Below are positions 45,599-54,269 of a stretch of DNA of 64,000 nucleotides, piece by piece. The DNA lies in NCBI RefSeq assembly GCF_002812705.1, contig NZ_CP025030.1:3348001-3412000 (forward strand), written 5' to 3'. The notes under the pieces were generated by a model, which was given only the letters and a program-made list of their open reading frames with translations, was not told the DNA's origin and did not search any database. The DNA is from Achromobacter spanius. Its GTDB lineage: Bacteria > Pseudomonadota > Gammaproteobacteria > Burkholderiales > Burkholderiaceae_B. The position numbers and the translations under genes were made by a program. Position 1 is the first letter of the stretch. Each line of letters starts with the position of its first letter.

Positions 45599-46038
45599 GT
45601 CGCGGACTCCAGGGATTGCAGCTTGCGCCGCACGGCGTCCACGAAGACGGCGGGCGAGGTCAATTGCATTTCGCGGGTGTCGATGCTCACCGCGACTTGC
45701 TCCGAGGTGCCGCGCGTCAGCCGCTGGCCGGTGGCCGCGTCCAGGATCAGGTAGTTGATCTTCAAGCGGTTTTCCCATTCCACCAGTTCGGCGCGCACCG
45801 TCAGGCGCTGGCCGAATTGGGCCGGCTGGGCGTAGCGCAGATGCAGGTCGATCACCGGCCAGGCGTAGCCGCTGGCGCGCATGGCGTCGTAGTTGTGGCC
45901 CAGTCGGTCCAGCAGTTCGCAGCGCGCCTGTTCCAGGTACTTCACGTAGTGGCCGTGCCACACGACGTTGAGCGAATCGACGTCGAAGAACGGCACGCGG
46001 ATGTCGATTTCCGCGCCGATAAGGCCTCGTTTACGCAT
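45595..46038 (-). CDS. apeK: 4-hydroxybenzoyl-CoA thioesterase-like (YbgC) hotdog protein
   Basis: A 147-residue acyl-CoA thioesterase with the active-site region VPFFDVDSLNVVWHGHYVKY (Asp near residue 20), the usual YbgC/4HBT layout. It may release or trim the polyene chain or edit the carrier proteins. It overlaps the acyltransferase gene by eight bases and the LolA-like gene by four. Confidence 0.87.
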   Translation of the reverse strand: MRKRGLIGAEIDIRVPFFDVDSLNVVWHGHYVKYLEQARCELLDRLGHNYDAMRASGYAWPVIDLHLRYAQPAQFGQRLTVRAELVEWENRLKINYLILDAATGQRLTRGTSEQVAVSIDTREMQLTSPAVFVDAVRRKLQSLESAT

Positions 46039-46993
46039 CGTCTTTCCAGAAGGGGTAGAAGTTGAACCACTGTAGCGGCGCCTGGCGGCAATGCGCGGCC
46101 AGGCGGTCGGCGTAGCGTTGCGCCCAGTGGGCGATGCGTTCCTGGCGCGTCGCGCGCGTCCATTCGATGCCGTCGGACAGGCGTTCCATGGCGACGCGAT
46201 AGCGTGCGCCGTGGCGCGTGCAGAACAGCACATTGACGGGGCAGCGCAGCAGGCCGGCCAGCAGCCACGGCCCTTGCGGCAGCGCGGCGCGGGCGCCCAG
46301 GAAATCAACCAGGGTGGTGCGGTCGCCTTGCAGCGGCACGCGGTCGCCGGCAATGGCAAGCCATTCGCCACGCTCCAGCCGCTGCGCCAGGTCCAGCATG
46401 ACGGGCGCGTCCAGTTCGCTGACTTGAATCATGCGCAGCCCGCCGCCCGCTTCGCCCAGCAGGCGGTTGAAGTGGACCGCATGCTTGCTGTGCACCAAGA
46501 CGTTTAGCCGCAGCAGGCCGGACTGTTCGGCCAGCGCGCGGCAGACTTCGATATTGCCCAGGTGCGAGCCCACCAGGATCTGGCCCCGGCCCACGCCCAT
46601 TTGCGCATGCAGGCCGTCGGGGTCGGTGATGTCCAGGTGCGACATCGTGATCTTGCCTTGCCAGACGTCCAGCTTGTCCAGCATGGCGTCGGCAAACGCC
46701 AGGTACTGGCGGTATACGGGCAGGGTGCGCGGCAGCGGCACGGGTTGCGATGGATGCTGCGAGGGGGGCTGCCGTTCTTGTCGCAGCGGCGCGGTTTGCG
46801 ACAGCCGCTGCTGGTACTGCGCGATGGCACGCCGCGCGCGGCCGCCGAAGGCGTAGAAGTACAGCACAACCAGCCACACCACCGGCGCCACGACGCGGCG
46901 GCCCAGCTTGCGGGCGGCCCAGGCCGTCAGGCGCATCAGCGCGGGGCTGCCGCGTTCAGTCTGGTGGGCCCAGTGGGGATCGGCGGCGCTCAA
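46031..46993 (-). CDS. Lysophospholipid-type acyltransferase (HtrB/LpxL-like)
   Basis: The natural start is probably TTG 46993, which overlaps the glycosyltransferase stop (TTGA) and gives the family-like N-terminus SAADPHWAHQTERGSPALMR; the next Met is 66 bases later. The product has about 320 residues, one N-terminal membrane helix, and the HxxxxE motif in GSHLGNIEV. The GDRVPLQGDR region is conserved in this family. It likely joins the polyene acyl chain to a lipid acceptor. Confidence 0.85.
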   Translation of the reverse strand: MSAADPHWAHQTERGSPALMRLTAWAARKLGRRVVAPVVWLVVLYFYAFGGRARRAIAQYQQRLSQTAPLRQERQPPSQHPSQPVPLPRTLPVYRQYLAFADAMLDKLDVWQGKITMSHLDITDPDGLHAQMGVGRGQILVGSHLGNIEVCRALAEQSGLLRLNVLVHSKHAVHFNRLLGEAGGGLRMIQVSELDAPVMLDLAQRLERGEWLAIAGDRVPLQGDRTTLVDFLGARAALPQGPWLLAGLLRCPVNVLFCTRHGARYRVAMERLSDGIEWTRATRQERIAHWAQRYADRLAAHCRQAPLQWFNFYPFWKDDA

Positions 46994-47742
46994 GGGCGCG
47001 CCTTTTGCGCCAGGCGGCGCCAAAGCAAGGCGGGCGCGCGGCCCAGCATGCCGAAGAACAGCCGCGCGTGCATGCGGCTGATCAGCAGGTTGTCGCGCAG
47101 GCCCTTGAAGTGCGACACGCCGCCTGCGGGGTAGGTGACGCGGGTGGGCAGCCACGCCATCGGCACGCCGCGCCAATGCAGGCGCACCAGGATGGCGATG
47201 TCGAAATCCATGCGGCGGCCCACGCTGGCCTGCTCAAGAACCGGCAGCACGCGCGCCAGCGGATAGACGCGAAAGCCGCACATGGCGTCGGGGATGTCGA
47301 ATGACAGCGTGTTGATCCATACCCAGACGCGGGTCAGCCAGCGCCCATAAAGACGGCTGCGCGGCACGTCGTCGCCATAGACCGGCGCGCCGCAGATCAC
47401 GGCTTGCGGGTGGGCGCGGGAAGCGTCGGCAAAGGCCACGGCGTCTGCCAGTGCGTGCTGGCCGTCGGCGTCCACCTGCAAGGCGTGGGTGTAGCCGAAC
47501 GTGGCGGCGGCGCGCAGGCCGTCCTGCACCGCCGCGCCCTTGCCGCCGTTTTCGGCGCGGCGCAGCAGATGTGTGCGGGGCTGCTTGGCCAGCGCGTCCA
47601 GCACGGCGGCGCAGCCGGGTTCGGAGCCGTCGTCCACCAGCACGCAGGGCAGGCCCTGTGCCGCCAATTGCGCATGCACGGCCGCGACGGTGGCGCCGTG
47701 GTTATAGACGGGGATGACGGCGCAGAGCTTATGCAGCGGCAT
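46990..47742 (-). CDS. Family-2 glycosyltransferase
   Basis: The start at 47742 (MPLHKLCAVIPVYNHG) gives 250 residues. GT-A features are CAVIPVYNHGATV, LVDDGSEPG, and the metal-binding DADGQH with ALQV before it. A C-terminal amphipathic part (YGRWLTRVWVWINTL) suggests membrane association. In some APE clusters glycosyltransferase and acyltransferase are one fused protein; here they are two genes overlapping by four bases. It probably builds the glycolipid anchor of the pigment. Confidence 0.88.
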   Translation of the reverse strand: MPLHKLCAVIPVYNHGATVAAVHAQLAAQGLPCVLVDDGSEPGCAAVLDALAKQPRTHLLRRAENGGKGAAVQDGLRAAATFGYTHALQVDADGQHALADAVAFADASRAHPQAVICGAPVYGDDVPRSRLYGRWLTRVWVWINTLSFDIPDAMCGFRVYPLARVLPVLEQASVGRRMDFDIAILVRLHWRGVPMAWLPTRVTYPAGGVSHFKGLRDNLLISRMHARLFFGMLGRAPALLWRRLAQKARP

Positions 47743-49426
47743 GGCCGTCCTGTTGCAGAATGCGGCCGGACGAGCAGGGGGCATCGTCCACCGTGCAGGT
47801 GAAATACAGCTTCTGCCGGGCGTCGTCCCAGCGCAAGGCAAGCTGGGCCTGGTCACCGGGGCGCAACAGGCGCTGGAACTTCAAGGCTTCCATGCCGGCA
47901 AAGCGCAAGCCGGGGCAAAGATCGCGCTGGGCGATCGACACGGCCCAACTGATCTGGGCCACGCCAGGCACCACGGGCACGGACGGAAAATGGCCGCTGA
48001 AGAATGCCAGGTCGTGGGGAATGTCCAGCGTGTAGCGGCGTTCGTTGGCGGGCTGGCCGGGCACTTCCTGGGTGATGGGGGCCACCGGGCGCGGGCCGGC
48101 CGCCGCGTCGAACAAAGCCTGCGGCAGCTTGCCTTGTGCATTGCTGGGCAGGTGCCTGAAAAAACGCCACGCGCGCGGAATGGCCAGGGATTCGAATCCG
48201 GCGCCCAGGTGCGCGCGCAGCGCGTCAACGACGGTTTTGCGTCCTTGGTTGCGCAGCGCGTGCAGGCCCGTGGCCGACAGCGCCACCAGCCCCGTCAGGC
48301 GCGTGGCGCCGGTGGCGCGGCCCACGCGCGCGTCGCTGACATAGGCATGGCGCATCAAGCACTGTTCCAGCATGGGCAACGAGATCCGCTTTTCTTCGAT
48401 CTTGAGGATGCGGTCCAGGCGGCCCAGTAGCTGGAAGCCGTTGGGGGTAAGCTGCGCGCCGTCCGCGGTCTGTTCGTCGGCGGTATTTACCCACGGCGAC
48501 TGCACGCGCAAGGCGCCGTCTGCGTTCACGCTGATGGCCGCGCCCGGCAAGGGCTGCCAATCGGCCGACCCGCAGCGCCAGGCCACCGCGCCGGTTTCAG
48601 AGCTGCCGTAGATTTCGGTGGGGCGCAGGCCCAGTTCGCGTTCAATGTCGTCGGAAACCTCGGGCGGCAGCGCGCCGCCCGACGAGTGGATGCGTAACAG
48701 CCGGCCGCGCAGTTGAGCCCAATCCAGCCGTTGGCCCAGGCGGCGCAGCAAGGCGGGGCTGGCGATCCAGGTGAAGGTCGGGTAGCGCAGGCTGGCCTGT
48801 TGCAGCTCTTCGGGATAGAGCCGTTGGCGGCGGTCGATCTGCCGGCCCGCGCACAGCGGCCACAGCACTCGGAACGGCAGGCCATACATGTGCTGGGCCG
48901 AGACGCTGCCCAGCACGGGCGCATCCAGGTCGGGCCATTGCTGCTGCAAGGCCTGGACCTCAGCCGACAACTGCCGCCATGGTTTGTGCAGATGCTTGGG
49001 CGTGCCGCTGGAGCCCGAGGTACACAGCACCAGGCTCAAGGACAGGTCCAGGCGGGCGGGCGCCAGCGGGGGATGGTCTTGCAGATCCGCCAGCCGCCAT
49101 TGCCGGGCGGGCGGCAGGGGCAGGTCGGCGTCGGTGAGCCATCCGGTGACGTCCGCGTCCAGCGCGGCGCAGGTGGCGGGTTGGGCATCGCCGGGAAGCA
49201 CGGCGATGATGCCCGCGCGCCAGCAGGCGAAGAGAGCGATCGCCAGCGCCGCGGCGTCGTCGAACCACAGCGCGACGCGTTGCGGCGCGCGCGCCTGCAA
49301 GGCTCCGGCCACGCGCAGGCTGGCTTGCGCGAAGGCAGCGCGCGCAAGCGGCGGCTCGTCGGCAATGCACGTGCTGTCGGTATCGTCCGACGGCAGCAGC
49401 AGGTGTTCCAGCGGTGTCCAGCGCAT
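47729..49426 (-). CDS. apeH: Fusion of AMP-forming acyl/aryl ligase and ApeI-type dehydratase
   Basis: A 565-residue two-domain protein. Residues 1 to about 445 form an adenylating enzyme with P-loop TSGSSGTPK, YGSSETGAVAWR and GRLDRILKIEEKRI. Residues from about 460 form a hotdog dehydratase domain with FFSGHFPSVPVVPGVAQISW, matching ApeI. In several known clusters these are separate genes (apeH and apeI). The ligase would load the aryl starter on a carrier protein and the dehydratase would pair with ApeP. It overlaps the glycosyltransferase gene by 14 bases. Confidence 0.88.
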   Translation of the reverse strand: MRWTPLEHLLLPSDDTDSTCIADEPPLARAAFAQASLRVAGALQARAPQRVALWFDDAAALAIALFACWRAGIIAVLPGDAQPATCAALDADVTGWLTDADLPLPPARQWRLADLQDHPPLAPARLDLSLSLVLCTSGSSGTPKHLHKPWRQLSAEVQALQQQWPDLDAPVLGSVSAQHMYGLPFRVLWPLCAGRQIDRRQRLYPEELQQASLRYPTFTWIASPALLRRLGQRLDWAQLRGRLLRIHSSGGALPPEVSDDIERELGLRPTEIYGSSETGAVAWRCGSADWQPLPGAAISVNADGALRVQSPWVNTADEQTADGAQLTPNGFQLLGRLDRILKIEEKRISLPMLEQCLMRHAYVSDARVGRATGATRLTGLVALSATGLHALRNQGRKTVVDALRAHLGAGFESLAIPRAWRFFRHLPSNAQGKLPQALFDAAAGPRPVAPITQEVPGQPANERRYTLDIPHDLAFFSGHFPSVPVVPGVAQISWAVSIAQRDLCPGLRFAGMEALKFQRLLRPGDQAQLALRWDDARQKLYFTCTVDDAPCSSGRILQQDGHAAA

Positions 49427-49429
49427 GGC

Positions 49430-49978
49430 TTAAGCCGCCTTCGCGGCTGCCGGGCGCAGCAGCCATTCGCCTGCCATCAGCAGGCCCATCAAGCCATAGC
49501 TGATGGCGCCGTTATAGGCCACCCACCAGCTCCACGGCCCCCACGCGGCCAAGCCCGCCGCGATCGCGCCGTTCAAGGCGAAAAATACGCACCAGGCGCG
49601 CGTGACGTTGCGCGTATAGCGCACGCCTTCGGGCGGCAGGTTGGGGTGGCGCAGGCGCGCCAGTTGTTCGACCACCGGGCGGCCCACGCGCAGGCTGGCG
49701 CCGAAGATGGCCAGCATCATCGCGTTGACCATCACGGGATACCAGCGCAGCCATGCCTCGGTATTGGACACGGCAAGAATCAAACAGAAGGTGACGGCGA
49801 CGGCGGGCAGCAAACGGCCGCCGGGCTGTCCGGTGCGCGCGGTCAGGCCGCGCAGCAGCCACAGAACGGCCAGCGGCAAGGCCAGCCACGCGGGGCTGAC
49901 CCGGCCCAGCGTTGCGTGCACCACGAAGGGGTACGCCACGCCGGCCACGGCCAAACCGGCCGCCACGCCGCGTCTCAT
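49430..49978 (-). CDS. apeG: COG4648-type inner-membrane protein of the APE cluster
   Basis: ATG 49978 overlaps the carrier-protein stop as ATGA; 182 residues with five or six hydrophobic helices and a conserved cytoplasmic segment RLRHPNLPPEGVRYTRNVTRAW. This is the membrane protein found in APE and similar clusters, with no known activity. It lies three bases before the ligase gene. Confidence 0.8.
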   Translation of the reverse strand: MRRGVAAGLAVAGVAYPFVVHATLGRVSPAWLALPLAVLWLLRGLTARTGQPGGRLLPAVAVTFCLILAVSNTEAWLRWYPVMVNAMMLAIFGASLRVGRPVVEQLARLRHPNLPPEGVRYTRNVTRAWCVFFALNGAIAAGLAAWGPWSWWVAYNGAISYGLMGLLMAGEWLLRPAAAKAA

Positions 49979-50229
49979 GCGTCGGGAGCCTGCTTTTGCC
50001 ACATGGCCTGGACCACGTCCTCGACGGTTCGCACCGTGCGGAAGTCGTTCGCGTCCAGCTTGCGGCCGGTCTGGCGGCGCACGTGGTCGATCAGGTCGAT
50101 GGCGTCGATGCTGTCGATTTCCAGATCGGTGTACAGATTGGCCTCTGGCGTGACGCGCTCGGGTTCGATCTCGAACAGTTCGACCAGCGCATCGCGCAGC
50201 GTATTGAAGATGTCCTCGCGGGTATGCAT
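49975..50229 (-). CDS. apeF: Acyl carrier protein (ApeF-like)
   Basis: An 84-residue carrier protein with the phosphopantetheine Ser40 in DLEIDSIDAIDLIDHV. It is acidic and helical, as expected. It should be activated by the phosphopantetheinyl transferase coded at 52229-52867. It starts 15 bases after the other carrier-protein gene. Confidence 0.92.
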   Translation of the reverse strand: MHTREDIFNTLRDALVELFEIEPERVTPEANLYTDLEIDSIDAIDLIDHVRRQTGRKLDANDFRTVRTVEDVVQAMWQKQAPDA

Positions 50230-50244
50230 CGTGGGCTCCGTGCG

Positions 50245-50505
50245 TCAGGCGCGCCGCTGCGCGGTGACAAAGGCCGCCAGGCTGTTGATGCTGGTGAAAT
50301 GCTCGCGCATGTTGCGCGTTTCAGGGTCGATGGCGATGCTGTAGCGCTTTTGCAGCGCCAGGCCCAGCTCCAGTGCGTCGACCGAATCCAGCCCCAGCCC
50401 GTCGCCAAAGAGTTGCGCGTCGGACGCGATGTCGTCGGGGGTGATGTCTTCCAGCCCCAGCGATTCGATGACGAGCGTCTTGAGCTCAAGTTCCAGTTGG
50501 TTCAT
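50245..50505 (-). CDS. apeE: Acyl carrier protein (ApeE-like)
   Basis: An 86-residue carrier protein with Ser41 in GLGLDSVDALELGLAL. It is the first of two adjacent carriers; APE systems use both, one for the growing chain and one probably for the starter or transfer step. Its start overlaps the acyltransferase stop by four bases. Confidence 0.92.
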   Translation of the reverse strand: MNQLELELKTLVIESLGLEDITPDDIASDAQLFGDGLGLDSVDALELGLALQKRYSIAIDPETRNMREHFTSINSLAAFVTAQRRA

Positions 50506-51347
50506 CCCGCTTCAACTCCACTACCACCCACCGGGGTGGCTTGTTCGTTCATGACAGCACCGGCGGGCGCGCGCGCCAGCTCGGCTTCGAAATAGGCATG
50601 TAGCCAGGCATTCATCTTGCGTCCGGCGGCGGGCAGGGGGTGCGCGCTGCTCCAGACGGTGGGGTCGATGTCTTCGCCCACCTGGATCACATAGCGCATC
50701 CGGCGCGCCGGAATGCGGTACCACGGTTCGCCCTTGGTCAGGCTGCGCGGGTTCATCTGAATGACCACGGGCGTGACGACTCGCGCCCCGCGCAGTGCAA
50801 TGGCGCAGGCGCCCCGGTGAAATTGCGGCAAGGCGTCGGGGGGCGTGCGCGTGCCCTCCGGAAAGACGATCAGGGTTTCGCCGTTGCGCAGCACGTCGGC
50901 CGCGCGGTCGAACATGTCGAAGCTCTCGTCGTTCGTGATGTAGCCGGCGTTGGCGACGGGGCCGCGCGTGAACGGGTTGGTGGCCAGGCCGTGCTTGACG
51001 ATGCAGTTGGCGTTCTTGACATGGCCCACCAGGAAGACGACGTCGAGCAACGACGGGTGGTTGGCCAGAATCATCTGCCCGGGCTTGCCCAGGCGTTCGG
51101 CGCCCTTGAATTCCACGGTCAGGATGCCCACGCGAACCATGAACCGGATGAACAGGCGGAACGTGCCGTTCAGCGCCCAGCGCGCGCGGCGCTGGCGTTC
51201 CAGCTTGCCGCCCGGCAACAGGCGCTGGGGCGGGAAGACCAGCACGCGCAACAGCACGCCGCCCACGCCGAACATCGTGAACGCCACGCCGGTGGCCAGC
51301 AGGCGCCAGAGCCAGAAGTCCTGGCGGGTTTGGGTGGGGCTTGTCAT
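50502..51347 (-). CDS. apeD: 1-acyl-sn-glycerol-3-phosphate acyltransferase-like protein (ApeD)
   Basis: A 281-residue PlsC-family protein with one N-terminal helix, HxxxxD in ANHPSLLDVVF, FPEGTRTPP and the later VVTPVVIQM region. It is the second acyltransferase of the cluster, distinct from the HtrB-like one. It overlaps its neighbours on both sides by four bases. Confidence 0.88.
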   Translation of the reverse strand: MTSPTQTRQDFWLWRLLATGVAFTMFGVGGVLLRVLVFPPQRLLPGGKLERQRRARWALNGTFRLFIRFMVRVGILTVEFKGAERLGKPGQMILANHPSLLDVVFLVGHVKNANCIVKHGLATNPFTRGPVANAGYITNDESFDMFDRAADVLRNGETLIVFPEGTRTPPDALPQFHRGACAIALRGARVVTPVVIQMNPRSLTKGEPWYRIPARRMRYVIQVGEDIDPTVWSSAHPLPAAGRKMNAWLHAYFEAELARAPAGAVMNEQATPVGGSGVEAG

Positions 51348-52093
51348 GCGTTGCGGGTCCAGGTCCAGCGTCGGGCGCGATTCGCATGCCCCCAGGAGGG
51401 GGTGCGCAGCGTCAGATGGCGCAGCAGATTCAAGGGGTTGGGCCAGGCTTGGGATGCCTTGGCGGCCGAGGTGGCCTCCGCGTCAGGTCGCGGGGCCGGC
51501 TCGGCCGACATGGCCAGCGTCCATTCCGTGCCCGCGCGCAGGTGGAAGGCGGCGGCGTAGGTGTAGGGCACGTCGTCGATCCACGGGGCATAGGGGGCGG
51601 GCGGGCGCTCTTCGGCCAGCACCACCAGCACGTCTTCATGCCCCTGGTCCAACAACATGGCGCCTTCGATGAAGGCGTGTTCCAGGCCGTCGTCGTCCAC
51701 GGAAATGGCTACGGATTCGGTGGTTTCGCGGCGTATGATCGACCACTGCGCGGCAATGGCGTTGTGCACCGACAAGCCAAACGCGGTAGGTGACAAGGGT
51801 TCATCCGCCGCCAAGGATTGCAACAGGCCAAAATTGCGGCTGGTTTCGCCGTGCCGCGAGGCGAACACCAGGGGCATCGCGGGGCGGTCGGCAGCCAGCG
51901 GCCACGCGCACTCGAACACCGCGCGAGCCAGTGGGCTGAGTCGGCGGCGTTGCATGGGCGGCAAAAAATCCAGGCGGGGCGCGCGTGGGTTATCAAGAGG
52001 GCAGTAAGGGTGTTGCGCCCAGTAAAACCAGTCGTCGGGCGACTCCATTCCTTGCGTCCAACCTTGCCATTGCGCGATTGAAAACGTCAACAT
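51344..52093 (-). CDS. apeC: Ketosynthase chain-length factor (ApeC-like)
   Basis: A 249-residue protein related to the N-terminal half of ketosynthases but without the active-site Cys. Recognisable parts are QRRRLSPLARAVFECAWPL, FASRHGETSRNFGLLQSLA and SPTAFGLSVHNAIAAQWSI. In APE biosynthesis this factor pairs with ApeO and sets chain length. It is the first gene of the operon; the 135-base gap to the divergent phosphopantetheinyl transferase should hold both promoters. Confidence 0.88.
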   Translation of the reverse strand: MLTFSIAQWQGWTQGMESPDDWFYWAQHPYCPLDNPRAPRLDFLPPMQRRRLSPLARAVFECAWPLAADRPAMPLVFASRHGETSRNFGLLQSLAADEPLSPTAFGLSVHNAIAAQWSIIRRETTESVAISVDDDGLEHAFIEGAMLLDQGHEDVLVVLAEERPPAPYAPWIDDVPYTYAAAFHLRAGTEWTLAMSAEPAPRPDAEATSAAKASQAWPNPLNLLRHLTLRTPSWGHANRARRWTWTRNA

Positions 52094-52228
52094 AGCGCGC
52101 GATTCTACTATGTCGAGTTGCGCAGACTTTGTTTTTAATGGTTACTTTGTCCTTGTCTATTAGCTAGGGGACAGGTTTGTAAAAAATATAATCGGTTACT
52201 TGTTGCTGTGGCTATTCAGGAACTATTC

Positions 52229-52867
52229 ATGTATTGGGCGGACCAAGGCGCCGCTGATCGCTATCAAGCAAAGGACTTGTCCCTGGACGATGCGGCGCGC
52301 GCCTCCGGGCGAACAGGCCGCAAAGCCCAGGAAGACTGGCGGGTCAGCCGGGCACTGAAGCATGAAGTAAGGCGGAAGGCCGATCCTGGCGCGATGATGT
52401 CGCTTAGCCACAGCGGCGGCCACGCGGTTTGCGCCAGCGCGCCCGCGGGATGGCCGCTGGGGGCGGATCTTGAAAGCCTGCGTCCGCGCGATTTTTCCCG
52501 GCTGGCGCAGTGGGTATGCACGCCGGAAGAGGCCGCCGCGCTGGCGGCGCTGACCGGGCCGGCGCAATGCCAGCACTTTTATCTGCTGTGGACCCTGAAA
52601 GAGGCCTTCATCAAGGCGGCGGCGCTGGATTTCCCGGCGGATATGGCCTTGTTCGGGCTGAATCCGGGTCCGGATGGCCAATGGCGCTTGCGTGCGCCGC
52701 CCGGTCATTGGCGGGCGTGCAGTTGGCGCCTGGGCAGCGCGTGGATGGCGTCGGTGGTCTGGCGGGCGCCGACTGATAACACAACGTATCCAGCCTGGCG
52801 CGGCGCCGTGGGTTGCGAATTGCCTGCGCTAACACTTGTTGGCGAATGGCTACGCGACGCTGACTGA
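52229..52867 (+). CDS. 4'-phosphopantetheinyl transferase (Sfp-type)
   Basis: ATG 52229 has AGGA eight bases upstream, favoured over GTG 52208. The 212-residue protein has the Sfp signature pair: GADLESL (metal-binding Asp-x-Glu) and WTLKEAFIKA. It transfers the phosphopantetheine arm from CoA to Ser40 and Ser41 of the two APE carrier proteins. Its divergent position at the head of the operon supports a dedicated role. Confidence 0.93.
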   Translation: MYWADQGAADRYQAKDLSLDDAARASGRTGRKAQEDWRVSRALKHEVRRKADPGAMMSLSHSGGHAVCASAPAGWPLGADLESLRPRDFSRLAQWVCTPEEAAALAALTGPAQCQHFYLLWTLKEAFIKAAALDFPADMALFGLNPGPDGQWRLRAPPGHWRACSWRLGSAWMASVVWRAPTDNTTYPAWRGAVGCELPALTLVGEWLRDAD

Positions 52868-52934
52868 TATCGCTGGCAGGCAGGTCTTGCAAGTTGGCAC
52901 TTTGTTCTGCCCTTCGTTTTGTCCTTCGGACTTA

Positions 52935-52957
52935 AAGATGTATTATGAATGCATGTT
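52935..52957 (+). promoter_or_regulatory. NsrR-type operator upstream of hmp
   Basis: AAGATGTATT (52935-52944) and AATGCATGTT (52948-52957) form the 10-3-10 dyad of NsrR sites, with nine of ten bases matching the half-site consensus in the second arm. It lies 38 bases before the hmp ATG. Confidence 0.75.
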
Positions 52958-52995
52958 TAAAAAGCGATCCCCGATCGCCCTCCAAGGAGCAGCAG

Positions 52996-54213
52996 ATGTT
53001 GAGCCCCCAAGTCCGCGCGCTGGTCAAAGCGACCGCCCCCGTCCTCAAGACGCACGGCGTGGCGTTGACGCGCCATTTCTATGCGCGCATGTTCGAACAC
53101 AATCCTGAACTGAAGCACGTCTTCAATCAGGGCCATCAGGCCGGTGGTCAGCAGCAGCACGCCTTGGCGGGCGCGGTGACGGCGTATGCCGAGCACATCG
53201 ACGATCCCTCGGTGCTGGCGCCGGTGGTGACGCGTATCGTGCACAAGCACGTCAGCCTGGGCATACGGCCCGAGCACTACGCCATCGTGGGCAAGCATTT
53301 GCTGGCGTCCATCCGCGAAGTGCTGGGCGCGGCAGCTACGGATGAACTGGTGGACGCCTGGGCCGCCGCCTACGGCCAGTTGGCCGATCTGCTGATTGCC
53401 GAAGAGTCCCGCCTGTACGCGGAATCCGCCGCCAAGCCGGGCGGCTGGACGGGCTGGCGCGCCTTCCGCGTGGTGGGCAAGCAGCCGGAAAGCGCCGAGA
53501 TCACGTCCTTCTACCTGGCGCCGTCCGACGGCGGGGCCGTACCGGCTTATCGTCCGGGGCAGTATGTGTCGGTGCGCGTGTACGTGCCCGAGCTGGGCCT
53601 GATGCAGCCGCGCCAATACAGCTTGTCGGATGCGCCCGGCCAGGACCGGCTGCGCATTTCCGTCAAGCGCGAAGCGGCCGGTGCGGACACGCCGGCAGGG
53701 CGTGTGTCCAACGCCTTGCATGACCGCCTGGAAGAGGGCGGCGTGCTGGACGTGGCGCCGCCGCAGGGCGATTTCCATCTGAAGGACGACAGCGATGCGC
53801 CCGTGGTGCTGGTGAGCGGCGGCGTCGGCCTGACCCCCATGGTGTCCATCCTGAATCACCTGGTCCGCGCCAACGACGAACGTCAGATCCGTTTTGTTCA
53901 CGGCTGTCGCAACCGTTCGGTGCACGCCATGAAAGACCATGTGAACCAGATTGCGGCCGAGCGCGGCAACGTGCGCAAGGCAGTTTTCTACGAAGAGGTG
54001 GGCCACGGCGACCAGGCCGGGGTTGATTACGACCATCGCGGCCGCGTGGACCTGCGAGCCATCACGGACGATGCCATCGTGCCCGGCGCCGACTACTACC
54101 TGTGCGGGCCGGCGCCCTTCATGGCCGCGCAACGCGCCGTCTTGCTGGAGCTGGGCGTGGACCCGGGCCGCATCCACGCTGAAGCGTTCGGCACCGGCGG
54201 CGCGCCCGCCTGA
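52996..54213 (+). CDS. hmp: Flavohemoprotein nitric oxide dioxygenase
   Basis: AAGGAG precedes ATG 52996; a frame start at 52945 falls inside the operator and is rejected. The 405-residue protein has a globin domain (about 1-135, proximal His in VHKHVSLGIRPEHY), an FAD domain (RQYSLSD) and an NAD-binding domain (VSGGVGLTPMVSIL). It oxidises NO to nitrate. The NsrR-like operator upstream and nsrR downstream form the usual NO-responsive unit. Confidence 0.96.
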   Translation: MLSPQVRALVKATAPVLKTHGVALTRHFYARMFEHNPELKHVFNQGHQAGGQQQHALAGAVTAYAEHIDDPSVLAPVVTRIVHKHVSLGIRPEHYAIVGKHLLASIREVLGAAATDELVDAWAAAYGQLADLLIAEESRLYAESAAKPGGWTGWRAFRVVGKQPESAEITSFYLAPSDGGAVPAYRPGQYVSVRVYVPELGLMQPRQYSLSDAPGQDRLRISVKREAAGADTPAGRVSNALHDRLEEGGVLDVAPPQGDFHLKDDSDAPVVLVSGGVGLTPMVSILNHLVRANDERQIRFVHGCRNRSVHAMKDHVNQIAAERGNVRKAVFYEEVGHGDQAGVDYDHRGRVDLRAITDDAIVPGADYYLCGPAPFMAAQRAVLLELGVDPGRIHAEAFGTGGAPA

Positions 54214-54269
54214 GCGGTGTATCCTGGCGGCCTGATCTTGCCAGGCCGACCCGGGCCCCCATCCATGCC

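Noticed and set aside
48183..48197. A GGATTCGAATCC-like stretch resembling a tRNA T-arm
   Set aside because: It lies inside the well-supported ligase-dehydratase gene, and no acceptor, D or anticodon stems can be formed around it.
48713..50344. A 543-codon frame antisense to several APE genes
   Set aside because: It spans the ligase, membrane-protein and carrier-protein genes on the other strand and shows no family resemblance.
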